A DNA stretch of 64,000 nucleotides from Desulfobacula sp964636495 (GTDB taxonomy: Bacteria > Desulfobacterota > Desulfobacteria > Desulfobacterales > Desulfobacteraceae), in the NCBI GenBank assembly GCA_964636495.1, contig CAZWSL010000007.1:1-64000 (forward strand). The letters run 5' to 3'. This document shows positions 33,814-42,231 of this stretch, piece after piece; within the stretch, counting starts at the first letter, position 1, and each line of letters starts with the position of its first letter. The translations under genes and the position numbers were made by a program. The notes beneath the pieces were generated by a model that saw only the letters and a program-made list of their open reading frames with translations, was not told the origin of the DNA and searched no databases.

Positions 33814-34614
33814 TTAAATTATAAACAGATCGTCACGCCTGTTGGGAAGAAAATATCTCATTTTGTGTGATCTTACCTTATCCAGTGCAGATCTTTCAAT
33901 ATTGACCAGATACATTCCCTCCTCAGGATCAACTGATTTGTGGAGAACATTTCCATCCGGACCTATAAGCAGGCTGATACCTGGAAATACAAGCCCTTTT
34001 AAGTTATCACCCGTCTGGTTGCACGCAGCAATATAGATACCGTTATCATAAGCTCTGGCACTTAAATGTCGAATCCAGGAATGATATTTTTCTTTTGAGG
34101 TTCCCCTGGGTGAAGCATGGGGGATAAATATTATATCCGCTTTTTTCAGAGCCATGGCAGTGGCAAGATCAGGAAAATGGGCATCATAACAGAGCTGTAC
34201 GCCAAAATTAAACCCATGGGATAAGAAAATATCAATTTTATTTCCCTGGGTGAAATAATTTTTTTCAAATGGTGATGTATGAATCTTTCTGTATATATCA
34301 TATGTTCCAGAAGGGTTGAAAATAAGATGGGATGCATATATGCTGTTTTCGGGCATCTTTTCTGCAAGGCCTGTTAGAATTGTAATATCAAGCTGCTGTG
34401 AAAGGTGTGAAAATGTCTGTACGATTTTTTTATCAACCGGTCTGCAGATGGAAAGAATATCAGAACCTGAAACATAACCTGTCAGGTTCATTTCAGGAAA
34501 TACAATGATCTCTGCTTTTTTTTCACCTGCCCGCTGAATAAAATCAACAGTTGAGTTAAAATTTCGATTAAAATCTCCAGCAATGCTGTTTTGTACAATC
34601 AAGGCAGCTTTCAT
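33814..34614 (-). CDS. Carbon-nitrogen hydrolase (nitrilase superfamily)
   Basis: The 266-residue protein has the nitrilase triad: E41 in IVFPEMNLTGY, K110 in YRKIHTSPFE and C142 in GVQLCYDAHFPD. It should hydrolyse or transfer from a C-N bond, as an amidase or N-acyl-transferring enzyme; the substrate is not evident. It starts 5 bp after the stop of the siroheme decarboxylase subunit gene and is probably co-transcribed with it. Confidence 0.88.
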   Translation of the reverse strand: MKAALIVQNSIAGDFNRNFNSTVDFIQRAGEKKAEIIVFPEMNLTGYVSGSDILSICRPVDKKIVQTFSHLSQQLDITILTGLAEKMPENSIYASHLIFNPSGTYDIYRKIHTSPFEKNYFTQGNKIDIFLSHGFNFGVQLCYDAHFPDLATAMALKKADIIFIPHASPRGTSKEKYHSWIRHLSARAYDNGIYIAACNQTGDNLKGLVFPGISLLIGPDGNVLHKSVDPEEGMYLVNIERSALDKVRSHKMRYFLPNRRDDLFII

Positions 34615-34619
34615 ATGGT

Positions 34620-35075
34620 TTATAATTTGAAATTAGCACTTATTTTAAACACTTTTGTAGCAGGGAGATTGAGGATGGTGCTGACACCTGTTTCAAGGGA
34701 TATTTTATCAAGATTTTTCTCTATTATCTCAACAGATGGAGCAATAAATGTAAACCAGATATTAAATTCATGGTCGCGTTTGTAATTGTGTGTCACACCC
34801 GGATAGGAGTTTACTGTTTCTGTAAATAATTTAATTTTGTCTTCAGGTACTTTTGCAGCACAGAGTGTTGAATGATACCCTAATTTATCAGGGCTGAAAT
34901 TGCCGCCGATACGCCTTATGAGAACATCTTTCTTCATTCTGTCGACTCTTTGAATCAATTCATCTTCAGTAAGACCGAGTTTATCAGCAATGGTTTTATA
35001 GGGCCTTGAGGTAATGGGAAAATCAACCTGGATATTGTTAAGAATAGTTTTATTGATATTATCAATTTCCGGCAT
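34620..35075 (-). CDS. Siroheme decarboxylase subunit, AhbA/AhbB type (Lrp/AsnC fold)
   Basis: In sulfate reducers and archaea, AhbA and AhbB form a heterodimer that decarboxylates siroheme to 12,18-didecarboxysiroheme on the alternative heme pathway. The 151-residue protein has an N-terminal winged helix like AsnC regulators and then the family-specific RRIGGNFSPDKLGYHSTLCA and YPGVTHNYKRDHEFNIWFTF. These segments separate it from true Lrp regulators. AGGAG precedes the ATG at 35075. The other subunit, ahbC and ahbD are not in the window. I cannot choose between AhbA and AhbB with confidence. Confidence 0.85.
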   Translation of the reverse strand: MPEIDNINKTILNNIQVDFPITSRPYKTIADKLGLTEDELIQRVDRMKKDVLIRRIGGNFSPDKLGYHSTLCAAKVPEDKIKLFTETVNSYPGVTHNYKRDHEFNIWFTFIAPSVEIIEKNLDKISLETGVSTILNLPATKVFKISANFKL

Positions 35076-35251
35076 ATTGTGTCTCCTGAAATTTTTTATA
35101 ATACCCTTTTTTCCAGTCATCACTTAACATGAAAGGGTGGTTATTGCGTATCAGTTCATTTCAAACTGCTTTGTACAGATTTCTGCCAGTCTTACCGCAC
35201 AGTGGTCAGGGAATGTAAAACCGGGTATGATTTGAAGGTCGTTTTTTATAT

Positions 35252-35284
35252 AAAAAAGGCTCTGCATTTCAATGCAGAGCCTTT
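35252..35284 (-). terminator. dsrC rho-independent terminator
   Basis: A 13-bp stem, AAAGGCTCTGCAT (35255-35267) and ATGCAGAGCCTTT (35272-35284), with a TTCA loop, lies 37 bp after the dsrC stop. On the minus strand it runs into a T-tract, as an intrinsic terminator should. Confidence 0.88.
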
Positions 35285-35320
35285 AAAACATAAACAAAAT
35301 TATTTACTGCTGATTTAATA

Positions 35321-35638
35321 CTATACACACCCTGTTGGTTTTGGAAGTCCTGCCATCTTACATGCACCTTTTCCAGGGCCTGAAGGATAGAGTTCATAAA
35401 TGTGTTTAAGTTTAAACTTGGTCAGTTTGGAAAGGACACGAACCATTGGTGCAATTCCATTTTTTTCATAATAATCCTGGAGAACTTTTATAAGTTGCCA
35501 GTGCTCATCATTCATCTCTTCAATACCTTCCTGACCTTTTACATACTCTACCCATTCGTCACAATAAAGATTGTAATCAAGAAGAAATCCATCTTCATCT
35601 ATTTCAAAAGATTTACCTTGAAAATCTACTGTCGCCAT
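35321..35638 (-). CDS. dsrC: DsrC/TusE-family sulfur carrier
   Basis: DsrC accepts sulfur from dissimilatory sulfite reductase as a trisulfide that is then reduced at the membrane. The 105-residue protein has the family start ATVDFQGKSFEIDEDGFL and the C-terminal arm GACKMAGLPKPTGCV, keeping both redox cysteines (C93 and the penultimate C104, 11 apart). TusE homologues keep only the penultimate one, so this is a true DsrC. It stands alone with its own promoter and terminator, typical for highly expressed dsrC in sulfate reducers. GGGAGG is upstream of the ATG. Confidence 0.95.
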   Translation of the reverse strand: MATVDFQGKSFEIDEDGFLLDYNLYCDEWVEYVKGQEGIEEMNDEHWQLIKVLQDYYEKNGIAPMVRVLSKLTKFKLKHIYELYPSGPGKGACKMAGLPKPTGCV

Positions 35639-36148
35639 TAAACTTACCTCCCGAAAAATGTTATTTTATTTGCATTTTAAGACAAACTGTCCTAAGTTTC
35701 CAAATCTTGAAAGTTACAATATATTAACAAATAGCGGGTTGTCAATATAAAATCAACCCTATAAGGATATTTACCATAAGGTATTTTATTTTATCGGTTC
35801 AATGTTTTTTTATATCGTGTTCAGTAAAAGGGTTTTCAGCTTTGTCAGCAATTAAAGTTATTTATGCATGAAGCTTGGATTTACAAGATAACAAAGTGTT
35901 TCAGCTTTTTGGTCATGCTGTTCAGTTTTATGGCACTTTATCTCTGTGAAAAATGAAACAGAAAGGTTTTTTTTGAGACATATAAATAGAGAATAGGCTG
36001 TTTATAAAAAGCGGGAGATTTGAGTTATGTATCAAAATTATGCTATAAAGTCTGGAATTGTATACGTATCAATGCATATAAGCTGTAATGGAAAACAGGG
36101 ATTCCTGGATTTATAAAAAAGAGGTAAACTGAGAATGATTTCAGATTT
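35639..36148. other. Divergent intergenic region between dsrC and miaA
   Basis: No gene is supported over 510 bp. It contains the dsrC promoter (35718-35745), leaving a leader of about 70 nt, and a possible miaA promoter: TTGAGT (36020-36025), 18 bp, TATAAA (36044-36049). A 29-codon frame at 36026-36115 has GGGAG upstream but would be cut by that promoter and is not called. Confidence 0.45.
35718..35745 (-). promoter_or_regulatory. dsrC promoter
   Basis: On the minus strand, TTGACA (35745-35740) is separated by 16 bp from TATATT (35723-35718), a good sigma-70 pair. Transcription should start near 35711, giving a 5' leader of about 70 nt before dsrC. Confidence 0.65.
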
Positions 36149-37069
36149 ATGAATGATATGAAAAAAATTATTGTAGTATGCGGCCCCACCGGTATTGGAA
36201 AGACTTCGTTTGCCATAAAACTTGCTGCATTTTTTAATGGAGAGATTATCAGTGCCGACTCAATGCAGATCTACAGGCATATGAACATAGGCACAGCCAA
36301 ACCAGATTCTAAAGAATTGAAAAATGCTGAACACCATTTGATTGATTTTTTTGATCCTGCAGATGAGTTTGATGCCGGAATGTTTGTAAAAGCGGCTGAT
36401 GAAGCTGTCTCCAATATTACGGGTCAAGGTAAAATTCCAATAGTAGCCGGAGGGACAGGGCTTTATATCAAAGCACTCCTGCACGGATTATTCAGAGTTC
36501 AGCCTGTATGTGAAAAAACGCTGTCTCTCCTGAACAGAGAGCTTAAGGAAAAAGGCAGATTACATCTTCATAAAAAACTTGAGCATTGTGATCCGGAAAC
36601 TGCAAAAAGAGTTCATCCTAATGATTCTTTCAGAGTAATCAGGGCACTTGAATTTTATCATACAAATGGAAATAAGATTTCAGAGCAGAAAATAAAACAC
36701 AGTTTTAACGAAAACCGGTATGAGTATATTAAAATAGGACTCTACATGGAGAGAAAAAAATTATATGCACGCATCAATCAGAGGGTGGATATGATGATAT
36801 CGCAGGGTTTACTGTCTGAAGTTGAGAATCTGGTTGAAAAAGGATATTCTCTGAATTTAAAAGCCATGCAGTCGATAGGATATAAACATATGGGCATGTT
36901 TATCAAAAACCAGGTTGAGTGGGATGAAGCTGTGCGATTGTTAAAGCGTGATACAAGAAGATATGCCAAAAGACAGTTTACCTGGTTTAATAAAGACAAG
37001 GAAGTTATCTGGCTTAAACCTCTGGAAATTGAAAATGCCAGAAAGCTGATAAAAGAGTTTTTGACATAA
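36149..37069 (+). CDS. miaA: tRNA dimethylallyltransferase
   Basis: MiaA adds the dimethylallyl group to A37 of tRNAs reading UNN codons. The 306-residue protein has the P-loop CGPTGIGKTSFA, SADSMQIYRHMNIGTAKP, HHLIDFFDP, VAGGTGLYIKALLHGL and the C-terminal AMQSIGYKHM and TRRYAKRQFTWF motifs. The length is normal. It may start at MNDMKK (36149) or at the ATG three codons in. It stands alone. Confidence 0.96.
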   Translation: MNDMKKIIVVCGPTGIGKTSFAIKLAAFFNGEIISADSMQIYRHMNIGTAKPDSKELKNAEHHLIDFFDPADEFDAGMFVKAADEAVSNITGQGKIPIVAGGTGLYIKALLHGLFRVQPVCEKTLSLLNRELKEKGRLHLHKKLEHCDPETAKRVHPNDSFRVIRALEFYHTNGNKISEQKIKHSFNENRYEYIKIGLYMERKKLYARINQRVDMMISQGLLSEVENLVEKGYSLNLKAMQSIGYKHMGMFIKNQVEWDEAVRLLKRDTRRYAKRQFTWFNKDKEVIWLKPLEIENARKLIKEFLT

Positions 37070-37275
37070 TTTTTCAAGTTTCATATAGTAAAATCTTTGC
37101 ATCATATACAATTTTGTTCCAGCGCAAAAAAAAATGAAAATTATAACAGGATGAATATATTGAATATTTCAGGGAGCATCATTTTATATGCTGTGGCAAT
37201 TGGGCAAAAGAGTGATTTAAACAAAAAACTCACCGCCTGAAAATAATGAATAGTATGGAGTGGAACTTAATATAG

Positions 37276-39006
37276 ATGAATTTTCAAAATTCGCGTTTTT
37301 TTAAATACAGCCTGCCATTAATCTGCTGTTTTATTCTCTCTCTCTCATCGTGTGCCAAAATGGCAGTAAAAGCGCCACTGGAAAAAGAGAAACCCGTTTT
37401 AGACAGTAAAGGTGCCAAAAAAGGTGTTGCCGCTGAATCTGCAGAATCAGAAAAAGATAAAGCAGAAAAAAAAGAAAAATTGAGAAAAAAAGCCATTAAA
37501 AATTTATCTGACAAGGCTGGTGAATTTGCTCTGGTTGAAAATTATCAGGATGCGCTGTTTTTTTATAACCAGGCTTTTGCCATGCTGGACACACAGTCAG
37601 ATATAAAGATACGAACAAAGCTTACAGCAGATATTGAATCTTTTCTTACTCAGACACCGGCAGAAGAGATAAATAGTTTTATCGGTATAAAAAATATCAC
37701 TGTTCCAAGATCAATACTGTTGTACTGGCTGGGTGTAAATTATGCCCTGGAGGATAACCTCTCCAAGGCAAGAGAGGTTCTTGAAATTTTTCTGCTGGAA
37801 TACCCTGAATATCCCCATTATTCAGAAACAGCCGAGCTTGTTGAAAGAATTAAAAAAAGAATTTTTAAAAAACATACCATTGGCTGCCTTCTTCCTTTAA
37901 CAGGAAAATATAAAATTTTCGGTAAACGCGCCCTGGAAGGCATTCAACTGGCAATAGAGGATCTGTCAGAGAAATATTCAAGGGAATTTAAAATAATTGT
38001 AATTGACACCAAAGCTGATTCAGAAACTGCAGCCATGGGGGTGGAAAAATTATATAAGCAGGGTGTTGCAGGCATTATAGGGCCAATGCTGAATATTGAA
38101 CAGGCAGGCCAGGAGGCGCAAAAACTTAAAATTCCACTTATTGCACTGACGCAGAAACAAAATTTTCCTTTTCAGGGAGATTATCTGTTTTCAAATTTTA
38201 TTACACCTCAGATGCAGGTGAAGACACTTGGAGCATACCTGTTTCAGGAACTTGGCATAAAAAAAGTGGCCATTTTATATCCTGATGATAAATATGGAAA
38301 AAAATACAGGGATCTCTTCTGGAATATTGTTGATGAGTATGATGGTAAGGTCGTAGGTGTTGAACCATATGACGGGAAAAAGACAGATTTTAAAGAAGCC
38401 ATACAGAAACTTACCGGAGAATTTTATGAACTTCCTGATTTTCTGCAGCCCAGGATAATTGAATTCGGATATATTGATTATGAACCTTTTGTTGCAAAGG
38501 AAAATCCGGAGGAAAAAAATGAGAAAGCGGAGATTGATTTTGAAGCTCTGTTTATTCCAGATTCACCCTCAAAAATAAATATGATACTTCCTCAGCTTGC
38601 ATATAATGATGCAACAGGCATGTACCTTGTGGGAACGAATCTGTGGCACCATAAAAGCCTTTTAAAAGAGGCAAAGGGATATAATAAACATGCTGTTATC
38701 ACGGATGGTTTTTTCAATAAGAGTCAGAAAACCGATACTATTGAATTTACAAAAAAATTTGAATCACTGTTTGGTAAGGAACCCAAATTTATAGAAGCAA
38801 TATCCTATGATTCAACGTCCATGCTTCTAACATTTGCAATGGATGAGTCAGTTGATTCCAGAGAGGCATTAAAAGAGATTCTTTCGGGAAAGCGTATATA
38901 CGAAGGGGTAACCGGTAATACCATATTTGATGAAAACGGCACGGCACGAAGACAACTTTTTCTCATGACTATTAAAAGAGGAAAGTTTGTTGAGATTATC
39001 CGGTAA
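37276..39006 (+). CDS. Outer-membrane-type lipoprotein with TPR and periplasmic-binding domains (LpoA-like)
   Basis: The 576-residue protein has a lipoprotein signal ending LSLSSC (C26), a charged linker, tetratricopeptide-like helices (about residues 75-190) and a type I periplasmic-binding fold (from about 200: HTIGCLLPLTGKYKIFGKRA, IGPMLN, VAILYPDDKYGKK). This arrangement matches LpoA-type activators of penicillin-binding proteins, and less closely branched-chain amino acid binding proteins. No permease is nearby. Its 3' end overlaps the convergent pfkA gene by 11 bp. Confidence 0.8.
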   Translation: MNFQNSRFFKYSLPLICCFILSLSSCAKMAVKAPLEKEKPVLDSKGAKKGVAAESAESEKDKAEKKEKLRKKAIKNLSDKAGEFALVENYQDALFFYNQAFAMLDTQSDIKIRTKLTADIESFLTQTPAEEINSFIGIKNITVPRSILLYWLGVNYALEDNLSKAREVLEIFLLEYPEYPHYSETAELVERIKKRIFKKHTIGCLLPLTGKYKIFGKRALEGIQLAIEDLSEKYSREFKIIVIDTKADSETAAMGVEKLYKQGVAGIIGPMLNIEQAGQEAQKLKIPLIALTQKQNFPFQGDYLFSNFITPQMQVKTLGAYLFQELGIKKVAILYPDDKYGKKYRDLFWNIVDEYDGKVVGVEPYDGKKTDFKEAIQKLTGEFYELPDFLQPRIIEFGYIDYEPFVAKENPEEKNEKAEIDFEALFIPDSPSKINMILPQLAYNDATGMYLVGTNLWHHKSLLKEAKGYNKHAVITDGFFNKSQKTDTIEFTKKFESLFGKEPKFIEAISYDSTSMLLTFAMDESVDSREALKEILSGKRIYEGVTGNTIFDENGTARRQLFLMTIKRGKFVEIIR

Positions 39007-40309
39007 ATGCCGTGTCCTGACCAGTAGTTTCAAGGACAGACTGCCATAACCTGCCTCTTGGATCCATTTTTTTACGTTTCCCTGCCGATGCATCCATTGG
39101 GATATGTACATATCTATTGTTCCAGAAACTGATCAGCAGTTTTGTTTTTCCGGCCATGCCTGCATGGACAGCTTCCCTTCCCAGAAAACCGCAGAAAACA
39201 CTGTCATTTGCATTGGCAGGAAGGCTTCTGATGATGTAGCTTGGATCAATATATTTTAAAGATACAGGAATATTTTTTTCTTTAAACCACTGTTTGATTT
39301 TATCCTTTAAAAATAGACCGATATCCTGCAGAACTATATTTCCTGATGAGTCGCGTTTTTTCTCCAGCCCTTTAAATAAATTCTGTCCTGCTCCTTCTGC
39401 CACAATAATAACAGCATGTTTACGGTGTAAAATTCTATTTTCAAGTGCCTGTAAAAATCCTGTTTTCCCATACAGCGACACCTTAACCTCAGGAACGAGA
39501 ACAAAGTTGGCATCCTGCTGGGCCAGGGCGGCAGTGGCAGCAAGAAATCCAGAATGTCTTCCCATGAGCTTGATCAATCCGATTCCGTTTGGATAGGCAA
39601 TAGCTTCATTATGTGCTCCTTTTATGGCAAGGGTTGCAACATCAACTGCCGTATCAAATCCAAATGATCTTGACACCATGTGAATATCATTATCAATGGT
39701 TTTGGGAATCCCGATAACCGATATTTTCAGGGATCTTCTGATAATCTGTTCTGCAATTTTTTTGGAAGCCATCAACGTGCCATCACCACCTACCATAAAA
39801 AGGATGCCTATGTTCATTCTTTCAAGGCAGTCAACTATTGTATCAATATCCTGTGTACCTCTTGAAGAGCCTAAAATTGATCCGCCTGTATTCTGTATGC
39901 CTGATACAGCATCGGGATCCAGGTCTGCTATATCGTGTGCAAATTCCGGGATAAATCCCTGCAGTCCATGTTTGATACCGTAAATACATTTAACATTATA
40001 GATATGATAAAGTTCAAGTACAATTGATCTTATAATATCGTTTAATCCCGGGCACAGCCCTCCACAGGTTACAATGGCACATTTGAGCTTGCTGGGGTCA
40101 AAATAGATTTTTTCCCTTGGACCTGCCTGATCAAAGCTGATATTTTTTTTCAGAGGGGTTTTCAGATTATCAAAATGGACATCAACAAGTATCCTTGAGC
40201 TATCTGAGACAAATTTTTTTCCAGGCTCGCCTTTTTTCAAGATATGCTTCAGTGGAGATGTGATTTTCGCTTCTCCAAGGGTTGTGATTTCTGTATGGAT
40301 ATCTGTCAT
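38996..40309 (-). CDS. pfkA: 6-phosphofructokinase, probably ATP-dependent, long type
   Basis: The 437-residue protein phosphorylates fructose 6-phosphate. It has CGGLCPGLNDIIRS, GGDGT (residues 174-178) and GIPKTIDNDIH (200-210). In the PFK family Gly in GGDG favours ATP while Asp favours pyrophosphate; the PKTIDND Lys is usually from the pyrophosphate lineage. The pair GGDG with PKTIDND matches the long ATP-dependent clade of spirochaetes, plants and trypanosomes. The start overlaps the kdsD stop by 4 bp, and its end overlaps the convergent lipoprotein gene by 11 bp. Cofactor use is inferred. Confidence 0.88.
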   Translation of the reverse strand: MTDIHTEITTLGEAKITSPLKHILKKGEPGKKFVSDSSRILVDVHFDNLKTPLKKNISFDQAGPREKIYFDPSKLKCAIVTCGGLCPGLNDIIRSIVLELYHIYNVKCIYGIKHGLQGFIPEFAHDIADLDPDAVSGIQNTGGSILGSSRGTQDIDTIVDCLERMNIGILFMVGGDGTLMASKKIAEQIIRRSLKISVIGIPKTIDNDIHMVSRSFGFDTAVDVATLAIKGAHNEAIAYPNGIGLIKLMGRHSGFLAATAALAQQDANFVLVPEVKVSLYGKTGFLQALENRILHRKHAVIIVAEGAGQNLFKGLEKKRDSSGNIVLQDIGLFLKDKIKQWFKEKNIPVSLKYIDPSYIIRSLPANANDSVFCGFLGREAVHAGMAGKTKLLISFWNNRYVHIPMDASAGKRKKMDPRGRLWQSVLETTGQDTAFTG

Positions 40310-41289
40310 TGATTTCCCCCGTTGAACTGGAAAGAACCTTTTCCAAGTATATCATGAAGATGTAAAAGACCCTCAAGTCTGTTTGAGCTGTCAACAATCG
40401 GCAGGACGGTAATCTGATATTTTTCCATCAGGTTAAGTGCGTCATATAGAAAGGAATCTGCCGTTAATGAGTGGGGATTTTTACTCATAACCGTATCAAT
40501 GGTTAACGTTTTGAAACTATACAGATCACAGGCAAGGCAGTGCCTGATATCTCCATCTGTAATTATTCCTGTAAGCCTCTCCTGGTTATCCAGGATAATC
40601 ACTGCGCCAAGACTGAATCTGTCCATCTCTTTTATGGCATCAGATAGTGGTGCATCCACAGATATGCATGGTGCATTTGCGGTTTTAAACATGATTTCCC
40701 CAACTCTGAAGTTGAGTCGCTGCCCTAAAGCGCCTCCAGGGTGGGATTTCATAAAGTCACTTTTTTTGAATTGTTTTTTCGTGATTAAAGCAACAGCAAG
40801 CGCATCACCCATTGCAAGCTGAGCTGTTGTGCTCGAAGTCGGAGCCATGTTAAGCGGGCACGCCTCTTTTTCAACACCGGTATCAATTACAATATCACAA
40901 AAACCTGCCATGGTGGAATCTGTTTTTCCGGTAAAACCTGCCAGTTTACACCCTATATCCTTGATTAAAGGCAGCAGCTGGGTCAGTTCACCGGTTTCAC
41001 CGGAATTTGAAATAGCTATAAATACATCATTTCTGCTTACCATTCCCAGGTCTCCATGCAGCGCTTCAACAGGGTGGAGAAACATTGCATTTGTTCCTGT
41101 TGAGATAAGGGTGGCAACAATTTTTTTTCCAATAAGGCCGGATTTGCCAATTCCTGAAATTACAACACGCCCATTTGAAGTGCATATTGTGTTAACAAGT
41201 TCTTCAAATGAGGCGTTGATATTGTCGGTTAACTTTAAAATGCTTTCAGCTTCAATTTTCAGAACTTCTTTTGCTTTATCTATTATCAT
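40306..41289 (-). CDS. kdsD: Arabinose-5-phosphate isomerase (KdsD/KpsF)
   Basis: KdsD makes D-arabinose 5-phosphate from ribulose 5-phosphate, the first step to Kdo for lipopolysaccharide. The 327-residue protein has an SIS domain (GIGKSGLIGKK, LHPVEALHGDLGM, ISNSGETGEL) and two CBS domains (about residues 205-320). SHPGGALGQRL between them is characteristic. ATG at 41289 aligns best with known KdsD; a GTG at 41310 is also open. It overlaps pfkA by 4 bp, so the two are co-transcribed. Confidence 0.94.
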   Translation of the reverse strand: MIIDKAKEVLKIEAESILKLTDNINASFEELVNTICTSNGRVVISGIGKSGLIGKKIVATLISTGTNAMFLHPVEALHGDLGMVSRNDVFIAISNSGETGELTQLLPLIKDIGCKLAGFTGKTDSTMAGFCDIVIDTGVEKEACPLNMAPTSSTTAQLAMGDALAVALITKKQFKKSDFMKSHPGGALGQRLNFRVGEIMFKTANAPCISVDAPLSDAIKEMDRFSLGAVIILDNQERLTGIITDGDIRHCLACDLYSFKTLTIDTVMSKNPHSLTADSFLYDALNLMEKYQITVLPIVDSSNRLEGLLHLHDILGKGSFQFNGGNQ

Positions 41290-41462
41290 AATAAATTTTA
41301 CTGTACTCACTCTGTTTTGAAAGGGTTAATTTTTACATTTTTTCCTGTTAAATAACGGCTGGCTGAACAGGCTAAAACTCTTTGAAAGTCGAGATAATCA
41401 ACTAAAATCAGGGATTAGAGTACAATAATTTGATATTCAAAGCAAACAATTTCTGCATGTAA

Positions 41463-41494
41463 AATATTGAGTTCAAATAATATTGAGTTCAAAT
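41463..41494 (+). promoter_or_regulatory. Tandem 16-bp direct repeat next to the PxxKW-gene promoter
   Basis: AATATTGAGTTCAAAT occurs twice back to back (41463-41478 and 41479-41494), identically, ending 1 bp before the -35 box at 41496. A partial third ATATTGA overlaps the -35 box. The placement fits an activator or repressor site, or an AT-rich UP-type element. Confidence 0.6.
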
Positions 41495-41495
41495 A

Positions 41496-41524
41496 TTGAC
41501 ACACGTCTGCTGTTGTGATAATAA
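41496..41524 (+). promoter_or_regulatory. Promoter of the PxxKW gene
   Basis: TTGACA (41496-41501), a 17-bp spacer and TAATAA (41519-41524) form a near-consensus sigma-70 promoter. It lies 77 bp before the ATG at 41602, giving a leader of about 70 nt. Confidence 0.75.
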
Positions 41525-41601
41525 ATTCGGGTTATAGAAAATTATAGTTTATTTGATTTTATGAATCCAGATTTACAAAGAGAATATACAGGATTATTAT
41601 T

Positions 41602-41874
41602 ATGATTTGTACAAGTGTGAGACAGGGTGACGAGTGTGTGTTTATGGCAGCAAAAGGCTGCACCTATAACGATGGAAGCTGTGTAGCCATTATTGATGCG
41701 TGCGGAGGCTGTCAGAGAGCTGCAGAGTTTGAAACAGGTGTATACTGTACTGCTGCTCCTGATCCTTCACTGAAGTGGAAAAACGGTAACTGCAATATGG
41801 CAACCCATGTTAAAACAGCTGCAGCCTCCAAAAAACAGAAGATTAACCCGATCAAAGCGTCTAAAAGAAGATAA
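41602..41874 (+). CDS. PxxKW-family cysteine-rich protein
   Basis: The 90-residue protein has eight cysteines (C3, 12, 20, 27, 34, 37, 49, 64) and the signature PSLKW (P55, K58, W59), which defines a small family found mainly in sulfate-reducing Desulfobacterota. The cysteines could bind a metal or form disulfides; the function is unknown. No signal peptide is present. The C-terminus is Lys-rich. It has its own strong promoter and terminator, so it is probably well expressed alone. Confidence 0.85.
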   Translation: MICTSVRQGDECVFMAAKGCTYNDGSCVAIIDACGGCQRAAEFETGVYCTAAPDPSLKWKNGNCNMATHVKTAAASKKQKINPIKASKRR

Positions 41875-41889
41875 TATATTTTATATATC

Positions 41890-41979
41890 AGACAGGTTAT
41901 TGCAGAATGCAGATTTTTATGCATAGGTATTAAGAGCTGAAACCGGCAAACCTCTATATTTACAACCTGTCTTTTTTTT
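41890..41979 (+). other. Long inverted repeat ending in a T-run; structured RNA or element end
   Basis: AGACAGGTT (41890-41898) and AACCTGTCT (41964-41972) are perfect complements and close a 65-nt internal region; a run of eight T follows directly. The inside has smaller self-complementary pieces (TGCAGAATGCA type). It could be a multi-branched RNA that ends in a terminator, or a small mobile element with 9-bp ends. No known riboswitch fits. Confidence 0.4.
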
Positions 41980-41984
41980 ACATG

Positions 41985-42026
41985 AACTCTGTGGTTTTAC
42001 TACTGATAAAATTACAGAGTTTTTTA
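41985..42026 (+). terminator. Rho-independent terminator after the PxxKW gene
   Basis: The left arm AACTCTGTGGTTTTA (41985-41999) pairs with TAAAATTACAGAGTT (42007-42021), giving a 15-bp stem with two G-U pairs. The loop is CTACTGA and the stem runs into TTTT. Confidence 0.7.
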
Positions 42027-42231
42027 TATAACTCATCTTTCCAGAATGCAGTGCGCCGGGATATCCGGATAGGCAGATTCACACCAGTAATAAGGGAAGA
42101 TGAGCCATGTGCAATTCACAACAGGTTCTAACATGATAAACATGGGATATCAGTTATGATTCCATGTTTTCATTATGGTTTTCACTATTGACACTGCCTG
42201 CAGGCGCAGGGAGATTATTTAAGGAGCAATT

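Larger units (their letters stand above)
41875..42231. other. Intergenic region after the PxxKW gene
   Basis: No gene is seen. It contains a long inverted repeat (41890-41979) and an intrinsic terminator (41985-42026), both listed separately, and 205 bp of leader before the aminotransferase. A TTGACA at about 42189 lies close to that gene but has no good -10 partner. Confidence 0.45.

Noticed and set aside
35930..35950. Sigma-54 promoter suggested by TGGCAC
   Set aside because: No TTGC element at the required spacing follows.
36026..36115. 29-codon leader-like ORF before miaA
   Set aside because: Overlaps the likely miaA promoter and has no attenuator-like codons or hairpin.
41890..41979. 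Cyclic-di-GMP (GEMM) riboswitch, suggested by a GGCAAACC piece
   Set aside because: Only a short consensus fragment is present; the second conserved half and tetraloop hairpin are missing.
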